Shown: positions 48,118 through 59,917 of the stretch, one piece after another
Layout: each line of letters starts with the position of its first letter
Numbering within the stretch: position 1 is the first letter of the stretch
DNA from: Misgurnus anguillicaudatus
Taxonomy: Eukaryota; Chordata; Actinopteri; Cypriniformes; Cobitidae
Assembly: GCF_027580225.2 (NCBI RefSeq)
Contig: NC_073352.2
Location: 30,374,001 to 30,438,000, forward strand
Direction: 5' to 3'
Length of the DNA stretch: 64,000 bases
Translations under genes and position numbers: made by a program
The notes under the pieces: model-generated
Databases searched by the model: none
Seen by the model: the letters and a program-made list of their open reading frames with translations, nothing else
Told to the model about the DNA's origin: nothing

Positions 48118-49489
48118 TTAAAGGATAATTCCGGTATTTAACACTTTGAGTCTCATTTCTGGTTTGTTTTGGATGAACTACAGTGATGGACACAGAAATT
48201 TTGACAATGGGTTGTGTCTTGAATTTTCGACTCATTTAGAAGCGTCTCTTGACTGCTTCAGAATGGAAGTCAATGACCATGCACAAACATGTCATTAAAA
48301 CAACACTTAACGTTCATTTTCAAAACTGTACTACTTACAGAGTGGTTCGTGGTGTTCGTTGATGATTAAAAACAAATATATTGGCGCAATGTATGATTTC
48401 AATCCGTGTTATTTGCTATAGTGGAACTATTTTTTCAGATACCTCACAACCGCGTATATACTTCCGCTCTATATTTGAGTCTGAAGTATGAATGAACGTA
48501 GTCCAACAAACTGTAATAAAACGGTAGCATACTTTCAAAATCAAGTTTATTTATAACACTTACACCATCCAATTTGTTTTTTTCATCAGCAGAACAATAA
48601 AGAAGGTATTTTGCAGAAACCCCAGTGCTCCGTCATGCAAGTCAACAGATCCGCACACTTTAAGAGCTAAAGCATATATATCCAATACAACAGTAATCCC
48701 CCATAACTCCGTGTGACATATTGACGTCTTGTGAAGCAAATCAATCAGTTTTTGCAAGAAACTGAACGTTATTTACAACACTATTAGCGTGAATGCCAAA
48801 GCAGGAAGCGTGCTTTCTGTTCGAGGAGATCTCTTACACTGGTGCCGTTTGGTGGCTGTTGGCTATGGATGTTGGTCTCTCTGCGCCACCTATAGAGCGG
48901 GAGCGTGAAGCGCACTTCCTGCTTGGCAAAAGCTCTGCATTAACGCTGTAAAATATTTATATATATATTCGAATCTCAAAACTGAAAATCGAATGTCAAC
49001 CCACGGAACGAATATTCAAATATTCTGGTCCAGCCCTACAAATATGGGAATAATTTCTTCTGAGAGAAACCGAGCGAAAAAACAACAACCACATGTAAAA
49101 ACAAACAGACCCTTTTCTGTTTCCCGGCGGCGGAGTGATATATCAGCGAGCAATGAGTCTTCCAGAGAAGTCAATGGAATTTTACAAAATGCCAAATAAA
49201 ACACGACAGAAACTGTATTTCGCTACACAACTTGTTTTTAATCATCAACGGACACCACGAACCACTCTGTGAGTAGCACAGTTTTGAAAATGAACGTTAA
49301 GTGTTGTTTTAATGACATGTTTGTGCATGGCCATTGACTTCCATTCTGAAGCAGTCAAGAGACGCTTCTAAACGAGTCAAAAACTCAAGACACGACCCAT
49401 TGTCAAAATTTCTGTGTCCATCAATCTAGTTCATCCAAAACAAACCAGAAATGAGACTCAAAGTGTTAAATACCGGAATTATCCTTTAA
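48118..49489. mobile_element. 1.37-kb TTAA-flanked element with 258-bp inverted arms
   Basis: The arms 48118-48375 and 49232-49489 are equal in length and near-identical inverted copies, with ends TTAAAGGATAATTCCGGTAT and the mirror. The central 856 bp contains no recognisable transposase. At about 48958-49038 it holds a segment with ATATTCGAATCT, GAATATTCAAATATTC and CCAGCCCTAC that looks like the end of a hAT element. Confidence 0.92.
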
Positions 49490-50034
49490 CATAAGATGAT
49501 GAAAAACAGCAAGAACAACAACAACAAAAAAAACGACTTTAGCTAGGTTTTACAAGCAGGGTCACATATAAACACAATAATGAATGTATCATAAATTATA
49601 CTGCAAATGGTACAGTGTGTAAAATTACTTATTTATAACCTTGTATATCTTGCACAATCAATTTCCCACCTGGCCTGGACCCGAAAAGCTAGCCGTTGCA
49701 ATGCCAAAGCACAATTCACATTTGATCAGGCATTATAAATGTATGGCACCTGGGGCCAAATCATTTGACCAGAGGGACCCGATTGTTAAAACACCCGATC
49801 AGTGTTTAAATACATTAAGATTCTGCTAGACTACACAGCTAATCCTGTTCTGTGTATAATTAATAAAGATAACAGCCAAAACAGATCCATAATCTGCCAA
49901 AACAAGTGTCCACTGACTTCTCTGGAGCTCGCATTAACACATGCACAGAGAATACAATTCATTATGCATCCATTACGAGAAAAATCTCAAACAACTTAAC
50001 CATCAGTACATGACAAGTTATTTGGATTTAAAAC
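49490..50034. other. Unremarkable non-coding stretch
   Basis: No domain or repeat recognised. Confidence 0.3.
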
Positions 50035-50248
50035 AATGTTAGATGATGCTACACTGTTTAAGGTTACCCAGAAGGCCACATTGACTTCCATAGTATTTTT
50101 CTTTCCTACTATGGAAGTCAATAGTGCTCTTGTTTCCTGCTTGATTACAAATATCTTCCTTTGATAAGAAACCCATACAGGTTTGGAACAATTTGAAGAT
50201 GAGTAAATGATTACAAAATTTTCATTTTTGCGTGTACTATCCCTTTAA
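50035..50248. mobile_element. TTAA MITE fragment, family 7
   Basis: The end TTTTTGCGTGTACTATCCC followed by TTAA (50245-50248), preceded by GATGAGTAAATGATTACAAA and ACCCATACAGGTTTGGAACA, is the terminal half of one of the commonest cyprinid repeats. A small hairpin, TATGGAAGTCAATAGTG with its mirror, lies near 50085-50135. The left end is missing. Confidence 0.7.
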
Positions 50249-50286
50249 CATCCACAAAACCTTTCTGTTGCACAAAAGCTTCTACG

Positions 50287-50496
50287 CTGTCAGATAAAAG
50301 GTGCAAAAGCTTTTACAGCGATTGTACCTTTCATAAAGGTCCTAATATGTACCATTTAGGTATAGTAATGTACCTCCGGGGTCCCAATATGTACCACTGA
50401 GGTACTAATACTGTGTGCACCGTTTAGGTAAGGTATAACTTACTTTTTAAAAGGGTACCATTCTAATGTCAGCCTTAGCACCTTTATTTCTGACAG
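50287..50496. mobile_element. ~210-bp MITE, CTGTCAGA ends
   Basis: Left CTGTCAGATAAAAGGTGC and right, inverted, GCACCTTTATTTCTGACAG. The interior repeats GTACC(T) words many times. Superfamily not determined. Confidence 0.7.
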
Positions 50497-51322
50497 TATA
50501 CAGACAAAAACATAATAAAGAACTGGTTTTTTAAAGAACATTTGACCTAAAATGTTTTTTTTTATATGGGATCATTGTGTGAATAACCCTTTAAAAATCT
50601 TTTATAAGTATACTAACTTTTTTGCATGTTGCATTAAAAGGCTTAATGTATTTTATTGAATATGTAAATTAACCAATTTTTAAGAGTATATTTGACAGAT
50701 TCAGCTCCATACATTCATTCAAAAAAGGGTTTTTGTTAGCAGTATAAAGAGATCTCATGCAAAAAGATGAGGCTGCATCCTTCCGAGGTCGCGTTTGTAG
50801 ACTGCATATGTCATAAATACTTATTACAGAAAATTTACAATTTGAAAGTTTACTATTATATTTAGTTAATCAAATTTAATGCTCAGTTACCTGTAATAAA
50901 CCAGGTTTAATGACGTATGCAGCCTGCATATGTGGCCTCGGGATGCTGCAGCTTTCTGTTTGAGAAACGGCCACTGTCCTAATATCAGCATAAAGTTAAG
51001 TTTGTGGCAAAACCTTTTTGAGTGCAATGTGCATGCATTATATTTAGTATTTTACTGCGTGTGCTTTTTTGTTTAAGTTTCCAATAATGTTCGTTTAGGA
51101 ACTTATATAAAGTCTGAAATGCGTTGTGAATGTCTGTTGATCAGCGTCAGATATTAAGTCTCAGCAGATTAAACCCTTACTTAGAGTTTACATGATTTAA
51201 TGTCTGCATGTTCAACAGTGGTTGTATCATTTCTATTGTAAAGAATTGGACAAAAATTAAAGATTTAAATGGATTTAAACATGGTTTGTCTAAAAGTAAG
51301 CGTTTCTCCATCTAAAGTTAAA
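50497..51322. other. AT-rich non-coding stretch
   Basis: Nothing clear. CTGCATATGTCATAAATACT and the inverted TATGCAGCCTGCATATGTGG around 50800-50940 may be remnants of an inverted-repeat element. Confidence 0.3.
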
Positions 51323-52493
51323 GGGCTCTATCATACACATGGCGCAATGCAGTGCAATGCAAGTGTCTTTTGCTACTGTCGTTTTAACCCGGCGCAATGA
51401 TCATATTTTTCGCGTTTGGCACCATGTTATTTAAATAGCAAATGCATTTGCGCCCAATTTTGCGCCCATGGGCGTTCTGGTCTGAAAACGAGGTGCATTG
51501 TTGGCGTTGCTACTTTGAGGCAACTAAAATAGACTACGCCATTGACCAACTAAAACTTGGTCTAAAGTAATGGCGCAATATTGCTTTTGTTATTTAATGA
51601 GCGCGTTCGTAATACTGGACGGCAATGAACGTTTGCTTATCACATACATGAATGCGCAGCAGAACACAACCCTTTTTATAATATGAAAAATTAAAGGATT
51701 AAAATGTAAACGATTATTATTGAGTCTTGTACATAAATGAAACGCGTAAAGAGCTGCTTCACCTGCTTTAGTGTGGTAATTAAATGTTTTGCTTTAAACA
51801 AATGCAAATATTGCATATATTTTTAAATGTTTTTTAAATGCTACCCTACTACACAGATTTATTGTATATGATGACTCTGTACCTCTGGATATGGTGAAAT
51901 GAGAAACATTTTAAGTAATGCTTTAAAAAACTCATGGCGCTGTCCGAGTGCTAAAGGCTCTCCGCACGTTTGTAAATTCTTTATCTCCTGTTTGTTACAA
52001 ATAAAATATTTTTAGAGCACAAAACTTTTCTTACATACTTGTAAATTATTTTTGATGATGTTGGATATCAATACATTCAGCAATTAAAAGCCTGCTATTT
52101 TTACTTTAAAGAAAACGGCTTTTAAAATTTTTAATCCAAAAAATAACAATTTCAATACGAATGAAAACAACTCAATTATTTAACGTTAATCTTAAACTGG
52201 TGGTCTTCTCCCTCCGCTTAGTTTTTAAGTTTACAAAGTCCATCATCTAAATAGGTATTAGGCATAGCGCCAGCGCAACTGGCTTTTAAAGGGGATAAGA
52301 GATAAGACTCTCATTGGTTTATTGAACGTTTACATTATGCCCAAAACACACCCATTACTCATGAGGAGAATAGGAACAACCCTTTTCGACCGTGTGCTCG
52401 GCGCAAAAACCATTTTTCCTGTCGTTAAATTAGCAAAAGTGGATTCGGACACGCCCCTTTACACAGTGTGCTTAGATCGTTAAAATAGGGCCC
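51323..52493. mobile_element. Copy of the GGGCTCTAT/GGGCCC element family
   Basis: It begins GGGCTCTATCATACACATGG and ends GATCGTTAAAATAGGGCCC. It shares GCGCCCATGGGCG, GGATTCGGACACGCCCC and the GCGCAA words with the family at 42054-45891 and the fragment at 25325-25507. I see no Myb-like ORF here. Confidence 0.7.
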
Positions 52494-52690
52494 AAAATCT
52501 GCGAGTCTGCTAGCGCCCTCTGCAGGCATTTGTTACAATACATAATGCTGTTTTTTATTACATAGGCTACTGTAATGTGACTTTATTTGACCAATTATAA
52601 TTGCATTGTCATTATTATGTAATTTTAAAAGTTATTGCTCACTTGGGTCTATTTTTATTACCCAAAAATAACAAATTACTTCATTATCAG

Positions 52691-53020
52691 TTAGTAAAAT
52701 AATTGTTAGGGGCAGTCCTTGATTAGTTAAAACATTTAAAAATAACATGATTTCAGTTTCTTATTCATTTATTTTATCGAGGGTTTCTTAAAAAGTGTAA
52801 AAATATCGTCTCGTTCTCGTGAACCCAATCTCATGTCTCGTCTCGTCTCGTCTTGTGGATTAAGTGTCTCGTCACACCCCTATCAATTAGCAAAATAATT
52901 GATAGGGACAGTCCTAGATTAGGATTCCATTTATATATTTTATCACTGAGGATTTCTTAAAAAGTGTAAAAATCTTGTTCGTGTCTCGTCTTGTGGAGTA
53001 AGTGTCTCATCACACCTCTA
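52691..53020 (+). repeat. Tandemly duplicated hAT-like terminus
   Basis: Two direct copies (52691-52886 and 52887-53020) contain AAAATAATTG, GTTTCTTAAAAAGTGTAAA/GATTTCTTAAAAAGTGTAA and end in GTGTCTCGTCACACCCCTA and GTGTCTCATCACACCTCTA. The endings look like the right terminus of a hAT element. Confidence 0.7.
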
Positions 53021-54550
53021 GTTTTTGTGTAAGAAAAACTACCCCGATTTTAATCATGAATGATGGTGAATAGCTACATATATTTACAAACACCGTAATA
53101 TTTTAATCAGCTCTAGCTAACCATGTTATGAGTAGTAGTTTGCAGTGTAGTTAGCTACTTTTACTCCCAACAATATTTCAAACAAACCCGCTGTATTGTT
53201 GGCCTAAGGGTTTCTCTTATTGCACACAGAAAACCCAATACAAAGCTTTGACTGGTTGGGTTGCATAGACTGAACAATTGTATTCACAGACAAACTAAAT
53301 AAAATCTTTCCTGATCTTGGCAGACATGCACATCTACTATTAAAACATAAGCACAATTTCACAGAGTAGTACAATTTTCAGGAAGTCAATTGAAAGCTTT
53401 CTAACAGTTTATAAGCACACAGCAAAACGATATTACAAAATGAAATTCCAAAAGCTGTCAAAAAACCCATGTGGACCTTCCTCTGGGCTGGGCCATTTTG
53501 AGATTTCACACCTTGTTGAATTACCTGGCCCCAGGTAACTTGTTAGCGTCTAAGGAAGGAGCCAAGTCCTGTTAGATTTCAAACATCTGCCGTTTATCGC
53601 CACACATAAAGCTCACACACTGCACTGGATCAATGAGATGCAAATCTAAGTTTATTATGCATGACGCCGCCTATCCACGGCAGACAAAGGACTGCCTCAA
53701 TGCTGCTGCCTAAGATTTGTGCAACTGTATTGCATGCTGTCTCGGTATCTCGTGGTTTCCCGCTGTGCGTGTGGGAAACTTATTCTTCAAAGCAGCATAA
53801 GTGACATGAGCAGAAATCGAGAATCCCTTCATCAGCTGCCTCTGCTTTATCAAAAGGGGACTCGTGGCTCCTGTTAACTGTCAAGAAGAAGGCAGAGAAC
53901 GGGAAAGTGTACTTAAACACCTTCGTCTTATTTGTTACATGTCCGAAGCTAGGCAACGTATATACGGCTGGGTGTAATTGCGGTCATACATCTTTGACCC
54001 GTAGACAACCAATCAAGATGGATCCCTCTCTCAGAGTAGGGCTGAGCAGCGGTGATTTTGGGTGAATTAGGGATGGGACATTATTTAACGCCCACCCCGA
54101 GTCACATTAAGGAGCATTAGGCTCCACAGTTGTTAAAGTGTTTGTCACACTCTAAGAGCATCCATCTGTGCAATGCTGGGCCTCAATCAATAAGTAAGTA
54201 ATCTACCGCAATGAGAACAAGTGTGGTGCATTACTCACCCGTACCCGAAAACAGGCAGCCACCGGAGGACACCACAGCCCGGTTTGTCGCAGCGGACGCT
54301 TATCTATTACCTGCCCAGAGTAATATCGACAATTCAAGACTCCAGGCATGTGCTATATTGAAGCTACAGTCAGTGGCCTTACAGCGACAGACTTCTCATT
54401 GGATTCCATCGCTCCTGGCTGCAGGTTTTTTTCACTGCTTTTTGGAGCTCGACAATGCACTAATATCTGAACTTCAGCCAGGTGCCCTCTTTTGAGGACA
54501 ACCCTGAATGCTTAATGAGAAAGCAAAAGATGTCCAGTGCAGAGAGATAA
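53021..54550. other. Mostly unique non-coding stretch
   Basis: 53600-54500 has balanced composition without recognised repeats and contains a weak first-exon candidate (54239-54349, minus). Otherwise nothing. Confidence 0.3.
54239..54349 (-). other. Weak candidate first coding exon, unknown gene
   Basis: On the minus strand ATG at 54349 opens exactly 37 codons, MPGVLNCRYYSGQVIDKRPL and then RQTGLWCPPVAACFRVR, ending at a strong donor GTGAGTAA. An in-frame stop lies just upstream. I do not recognise the peptide, and a chance frame of this length is common. Confidence 0.15.
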
Positions 54551-54566
54551 ATGTGTTCCTGTAGCT
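54551..54566 (+). repeat. 5' tip of a tRNA-derived SINE, before a hAT insertion
   Basis: ATGTGTTCCTGTAGCT is the beginning of the tRNA-like head that resumes at 55418. The hAT element separated it from the rest. Confidence 0.6.
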
Positions 54567-55417
54567 CAGTGGTTCTCAAACTTTTCATTGTGTGCTCCCC
54601 TTTTAGGGTGCATCCAAAGAGCACCAATTGTCGGATTCACGTTTTTACATTTCATTTGGTGTGTATAAGTACATGTTAACGATATGCAAAAGGAACAAAC
54701 CCCAAAGTAAGCGATGGCGCGAGTTATGATTTCCAACGTAAATCTCTTTTCTTGGACTACAACAAACACAAGGATTGTAGGCAAAAGTTTACTTCCTGGG
54801 ATTGGTGACATGGACAAGACCGACATTATCATAATTCCTCTCGCTTCAGATTCTTAGCCTGTAAGTTAAAGGCGGAGTCCACGATGTTTGAAAAACGCTT
54901 TGGAAAAGGAGACGGGCCGACTACCAAAACACACTTATAGCCAATCAGCAGTAAGGAGCGTGTCTACTAACCGAGATCCTTGCCGGGTTGCGTATGTGTG
55001 GGGCGGGTCTATCAACAGAAGGTCCAGATTCTATTGGGGTAGGGGCGTGTTTGTTTAGGTGATTTTAAATATCAACATTGGCTTTCAAACATCATGGACT
55101 CCGCCTTTAACTCCTGTTGGCAACCGAATCTGTTAGATGTATTCAGGCCAATCACAACGTACAGATTAGCTGGGACACAGAGCTTTTCAGATCCGTGCGT
55201 TTCAGAAAGAGAATGAAATCTGGAGCTAAAAATGTACGGTATGTGTTTTTTAGCCATAAACCACAGAAACACATTGTATTATCCCACATACACAAAATAA
55301 TGTTGTTTTTAAGAAATGAAATACATGCACTTTAAATAGAATTTTTCATGCATTTTATAAAATGTCATAAAACTGCCCCCGGGCACCATCTTGCACCACC
55401 CAGTTTGAGAACCGCTG
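54567..55417. mobile_element. hAT-type element inside a SINE head
   Basis: Ends CAGTGGTTCTCAAACTTTTC and, inverted, CCCAGTTTGAGAACCGCTG. Flanks CTGTAGCT (54559-54566) and GTGTAGCT (55418-55425) match at 7 of 8. A TTAA MITE is nested at 54866-55110. No transposase remains. Confidence 0.9.
54866..55110. mobile_element. 245-bp TTAA-flanked MITE, family 5
   Basis: TTAAAGGCGGAGTCCACGAT and, inverted, ATCATGGACTCCGCCTTTAA. The interior contains ATTGGGGTAGGGGCGTGTTT, shared with the fragment at 18594-18793. Confidence 0.92.
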
Positions 55418-55510
55418 GTGTAGCTCAACTGGTAGAGAACTGTGTTAGCAGTGCAAAAGGTCAGGGTTCGATCCCAGGAAACACACATACTGATCAAATG
55501 TTTTTTTAAA
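55418..55510 (+). repeat. tRNA-derived SINE head and start of body
   Basis: TAGCTCAACTGGTAGAGA fits a pol III A box, and GGTTCGATCCC (about 55465) fits a B box at normal spacing. The segment continues AAACACACATACTGATCAAA like a common cyprinid SINE. A real tRNA is unlikely: there is no complete acceptor stem and the first bases lie beyond the hAT insertion. Confidence 0.7.
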
Positions 55511-55534
55511 GCACGCAAAGGAAACATCTATAGG

Positions 55535-56215
55535 GATGGACATGGTCGGAAACAATGCTCAGGTAGGCCGTGGCATTTAAACGATGCACAACTGGCACTA
55601 AGGGGCCTAAATTGTGCCAAGAAAACATCCCCCACACCATTACACCACCACCAGCAGCCTGCACAGTGGTAACAAGGCATGATGGATCCATGTTCTCATT
55701 CTGTTTACGCCAAATTCTGACTCTACCATCTAAATGTCTCAACAGAATTCAAGACTCATCAGACCAGGCAACATTTTTCAAATCTTTAACTGTCTAATTT
55801 TGGTGAGCTTGTGCAAATTGTAGCCTCTTTTTCCTTTTTGTAGTGGAGATGAGTGGTACCCGGTGGGCTCTTCTGCTGTTGTAGCCCATCCACCTCAAGG
55901 TTGTGCGTGTTGTGGCTTCACAAATGCTTTGCTGCATACCTCGGTTGTAACGAGTGGTTATTTCAGTCAAAGTTGCTCTTCTATCACCTTGAATCGGTCG
56001 ACCTATTCTCCTCTGACCTCTAGCATCAACAAGGCATTTTCGCCCACAGGACTGCCGCATACTGGATGTTTTTTCAGTTTTCACACCATTCTTTGTGAAC
56101 CCTAGAAATAATAGTGCGTGAAAATCCCAGTAACTGAGCAGATTGTGAAATACTCAGACCACCCTGTCTGACACCAACAACCATGCCACGCTCCAAAATT
56201 GGTTAAATCACCTTT
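55535..56215 (-). pseudogene. Tc1-family transposase pseudogene, truncated
   Basis: The relic preserves the middle of a DDE transposase. One open block (56084-55794) contains GRPIQGDRRATLTEITTRYN and LRWMGYNSRRAHRVPLISTT, the second half of the paired-like DNA-binding region and the linker. It ends where HQN should be followed by Trp (TGG to TAG). The next block shows NVAWSDES, then an Arg codon changed to TGA, then HLDGRVRIWRKQNENMDPSC and GGGVMVWGMFSW, the catalytic-core region. The remaining two catalytic residues lie in the missing part. It retains the segment deleted from the copy at 7.4-8.5 kb. It is inactive. Confidence 0.88.
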
Positions 56216-56365
56216 TTTCCCATTCTGACATTCAGATTGGAGTTCAGGAGATTGCCTTGACCAGGACCACATCCCTAAATGCATTGAAGCAACTGCCTTG
56301 TGATTGGTTGGTTAGATAATTGCATTCATGAGAAATTGAACAGGACCATTAGAATTATTGTATAT
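55535..56365 (-). mobile_element. Tc1/mariner-type transposon, 3' truncated
   Basis: On the minus strand it runs from a decayed left terminus (56340-56365, still GTTCAATTTCTCATGAATGC) to about 55535, where it breaks off in the middle of the transposase gene. It is the same family as 7389-8527. The last third with the terminal inverted repeat is missing. Confidence 0.88.
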
Positions 56366-59300
56366 ATAACTTTTTATTTAATAAATGTATATTTCTGTGT
56401 GCAAACGTTTACTTTACACATTTGGCCAAGGTAAAAGTAAACATTTGGTCAAAAGTGCAAATGTAAAATCATCACTGTAAGTAAATAACTTCCCAATATC
56501 TCATAACAAGAGAATGTGCTGCTTGTTGCGAAGCAAAAAAAAAAAATCTAAAATCTCTATTATAATTATAATGTATGAAATAAGTTGTATATCAGTGTGA
56601 CACCGAGCACACCGCGAACCAGAAGAGTTTGTTTACACAGTTCCTGTGTCTTACTGGTTTTCATCATGTTCCCAAATATCTTCACATTTCAAAGTCATGG
56701 CCCTGGTAATCCACAGTCTACAGCTGACATTTTGAATATGGTCTCAAGTGCAAACTTTACAGTGATGTACCCCTACAAATAGGAAACATCCTTCTTGTTG
56801 TGGATTTATAGCCTACACATGTATTTATACAGTATATATTAGTGCATATAGCAGCAAGTTATTTGACAAGATAATGGTTTGTCTCTATACTGGTTGTGCA
56901 TAAAAATATATAATTTTGCTTCTTATTTAAATAAATAATTACATGGGTATTCAGAAGAGTTTCACGCTCTAAAGCCATTATAAATTGGACAAGGCAAACC
57001 GACAACACTTTAAAAGCTACCACTAAAAAACTGTAAATGGGCTGTCTGCTAGATAATGTCTTTAGCATCCTTGACAACAAAAACAAATGACCGGACCAAA
57101 GTTATGTTCCAATTCAGAGTTTCAAATTGCTCTGTAGATTTGTTTTCTTTGCCCCCCTTCGATACCTAAAGCATCATTCACCTGCTGATTGTGCACATTG
57201 ATTTCCAGTCTACCAAATGCACATAATATCAATGAGGTGCATTTACTTCTGGCAGGGATCACCACATTTAGTAAGCATGCAAAATTCATTGCATTTTTCT
57301 ATTGTGTATATCTTATGTTATGTAAATAACTTCACATTTATTTTGTATGCATGATGGTTGGAGTGCACCATGAAGTTCATTTAAAAAGACCTTGGGGCCT
57401 TCGAGACACCAGGCTGAACGTGCTGCAAGGGTTTATTATAACTATGATGTTAATATAACAAACTTGAAACAAGGACATTGTGAAGTACACCGAGTGCTTT
57501 ACGATTTTTTCTTATTCAAAAATGATGACACACGCTATGAATTAGATGTTAGCGTGCTTCGTGATTTCATACATTGGAGAAATTCAATTACGCTCTCCTT
57601 TCCACTCCATTAATGAGAAGCCGTGCTGCAGTCAGAAGTAATGTGCCCAGAATGATATGTGTGACGGAGCACGGTTTATATTCATTTCAATCAGAATGAC
57701 CGGCTTTCACAACACCTGCGGAGACGGCGACGCGTGCGGACGAAAAATAGCGCCTGATTTCGTTCTGCGTAACTAGCGGACAAACAGAAATTTCTGAAAG
57801 CGAGTTGATGTACTAGTTCTGATTGGATAAACCAAAGTTAGGCATCCTATCGTATTCATCCAAGCTTTGAGTTCATAATGGCCCTTGATGTAGCATCTGT
57901 CGCAAACAAAGCTCTTTAAATAAGCTTTTCATGTCAAATTTATGAGCATTCATCGTCTGCAGATGACGGTCAGCTATGTTAGTGACGGTTTTACATTCAT
58001 GTTCAATATTGTGAAATTATTGTAATTTGTATTTCATGTGTAATCAAGGCTTTGACTAAACTACTGGACCTTTTATTCCTTTCATCAATGGAACAGTGAG
58101 TGCTGTGTGTCCTCGGAAATATCCATGCAGCTGCAACTGGTTTCCAGTGTAAAAACACTTTCTGAAATTATGAAGCACTTGTCTATGGTTTTTAGTTTGT
58201 AGAAATAAACATGATTTTTGCTTTTGAAGATTAGGTGAGAATTAGGAAACACATTGTCACTTTCATTTCATTACAGTACATACTGACGTTTGGTCAGAAT
58301 CCCATGCGTCACTTTTTAGCACACTGGGTATCCATTTAGGGCAGGGGTGGGGTCAGGTGCTTCAAAATATGTTTTAAACCATTCTTATTATTTCTACTTT
58401 TACAAATGCAATGAATTAACTGCATGAGTCAACTAAATCAATCGAGTATCATCGTGTCGAAAAACCAAAGGGGTACCCTGTGCCATATGTGCCAATCCTG
58501 TGGCCATTGAAATGGTAGAGCACCAATAGAAAAACAAAAGATATGCTCATTTAATTTGAATCAAACACATTTTGTGAGCATGTCTTGATTGGTGGATCTC
58601 GCGAGTTGGAATTTTATATACAATGCTTTGATGAATAAGCACATTCACATTTCGCGTCTAAAACAGTGTTGAAAGCACGACCGCGGCACTTTACTCCTCC
58701 TTTCCAAAGCGCTTGGGCGCTGCAATAGCGTCTGCCGTTGCTTAGCAACCTAAGCATCGTGTGAAAAAGAGATTGGGCACCTATGCCATCTGCGTTAAAA
58801 TGTTACGAGGGGAAGTATTGGCCAAACGTCGATATATGCTAAGTTGGGAGTAAGAATGTTTTAATAAAAGACTGCATTAAATAGTTCATACAGAATTATG
58901 AAGATGAACAGTTGAACTGACAATTTTGTTTATTACTAAGCATTACAAATCATCAGAAAGCAAGTCTTTAAAATCCTGTACTTTTCCTGCTGAATGTTGC
59001 AAAATCATCATTGTGTCAATATGAACTCAGTGGATCTTTGCAACGCTCATTTGCAAAATGTAATTCCACAGATGGACTCCAAAGCTGTTTGCTCGAACGT
59101 GAGCGATCTGGCTGTCGACTGCCTCATCCCTGTGTGAACAGGTTGAACAGCATACATGTTAACTTTTTAAATGGTGCAACAAGCTCATTGCTGTCTTCCA
59201 GTGCTCCTCTCACCCACTTATCGCGGTGCTCTGCCGTTTTGAGACAAAAGAAAGCTCACAGCATCTCTGATAGTCATAATCACAGCTGAACATGAAAATA

Positions 59301-59917
59301 GGTCAGTGCGACGGGCGTGACGCCAGGCCGTGCTAGCTGCCAGCTTTACGGTCCCATTTCCACACCATTCGCAAAAACAATATGCAGTGACTGACGTACT
59401 GGTACTGCTTTGGTGGGCCACCAATCAAAATTCGCACACTTGAGCGTGCCACCTTTTGATGAATTGTAACCGCATGTTCTGGTCTGCAGTTTGGTGAAGT
59501 GCTGACGTACGTAGCAGTCGAATTTGCTGATTTATAGGTGCGTACCTGATGAACGATAATAGCTATTAAAAGCAGAGAGAAATAATTATAGCTTATTATA
59601 TTTTGTGGCTAATAATTACAGAGAAATATTACAGCTTGTTGTGATCTCTGTGGGATACAAACAGCAATGCTGTGCTTATAAAAAAACACAAAACTCAAAA
59701 CCATTTTATAATCAGAAGTCTGCAGTACTCAATTTACACCCACTGCATTTTGTTACGGCAGAGACAGCATGAACTAAATGTCAATATGTTGACAATGGAT
59801 GTCCCACCTTTTAATTAAAAGGGACGGTCACTTTTTTTTAAAGTAGACTGTTTTTAAGTGGTTTTATCTTAAAGAGAAAAATATACAAATGCTGTCATAT
59901 TTTTTGATGATATGAAA
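56366..59917. other. Long, mostly unique non-coding stretch
   Basis: 3.5 kb with few recognised repeats, the longest such run in the window. 57540-57970 and 58600-58850 have balanced composition, and the latter holds an RFX-like X-box. Frames such as 59011-59289 show no domain. Confidence 0.35.
58737..58749. promoter_or_regulatory. RFX X-box-like palindrome
   Basis: GTTGCTTAGCAAC is a perfect inverted GTTGC...GCAAC with a 3-base centre, the form bound by RFX factors. It lies in non-repetitive sequence with GGGCGCTGCAATAGCG nearby. A real promoter would need a transcript start, which I cannot see. Confidence 0.3.

Noticed and set aside
55418..55495. A functional tRNA gene
   Set aside because: A and B boxes are good, but the acceptor stem is incomplete and the downstream sequence is that of a SINE.
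59011..59424. Opposite-strand frames of 92 and 68 codons
   Set aside because: No domain, no splice signals that fit, and the two overlap on opposite strands.
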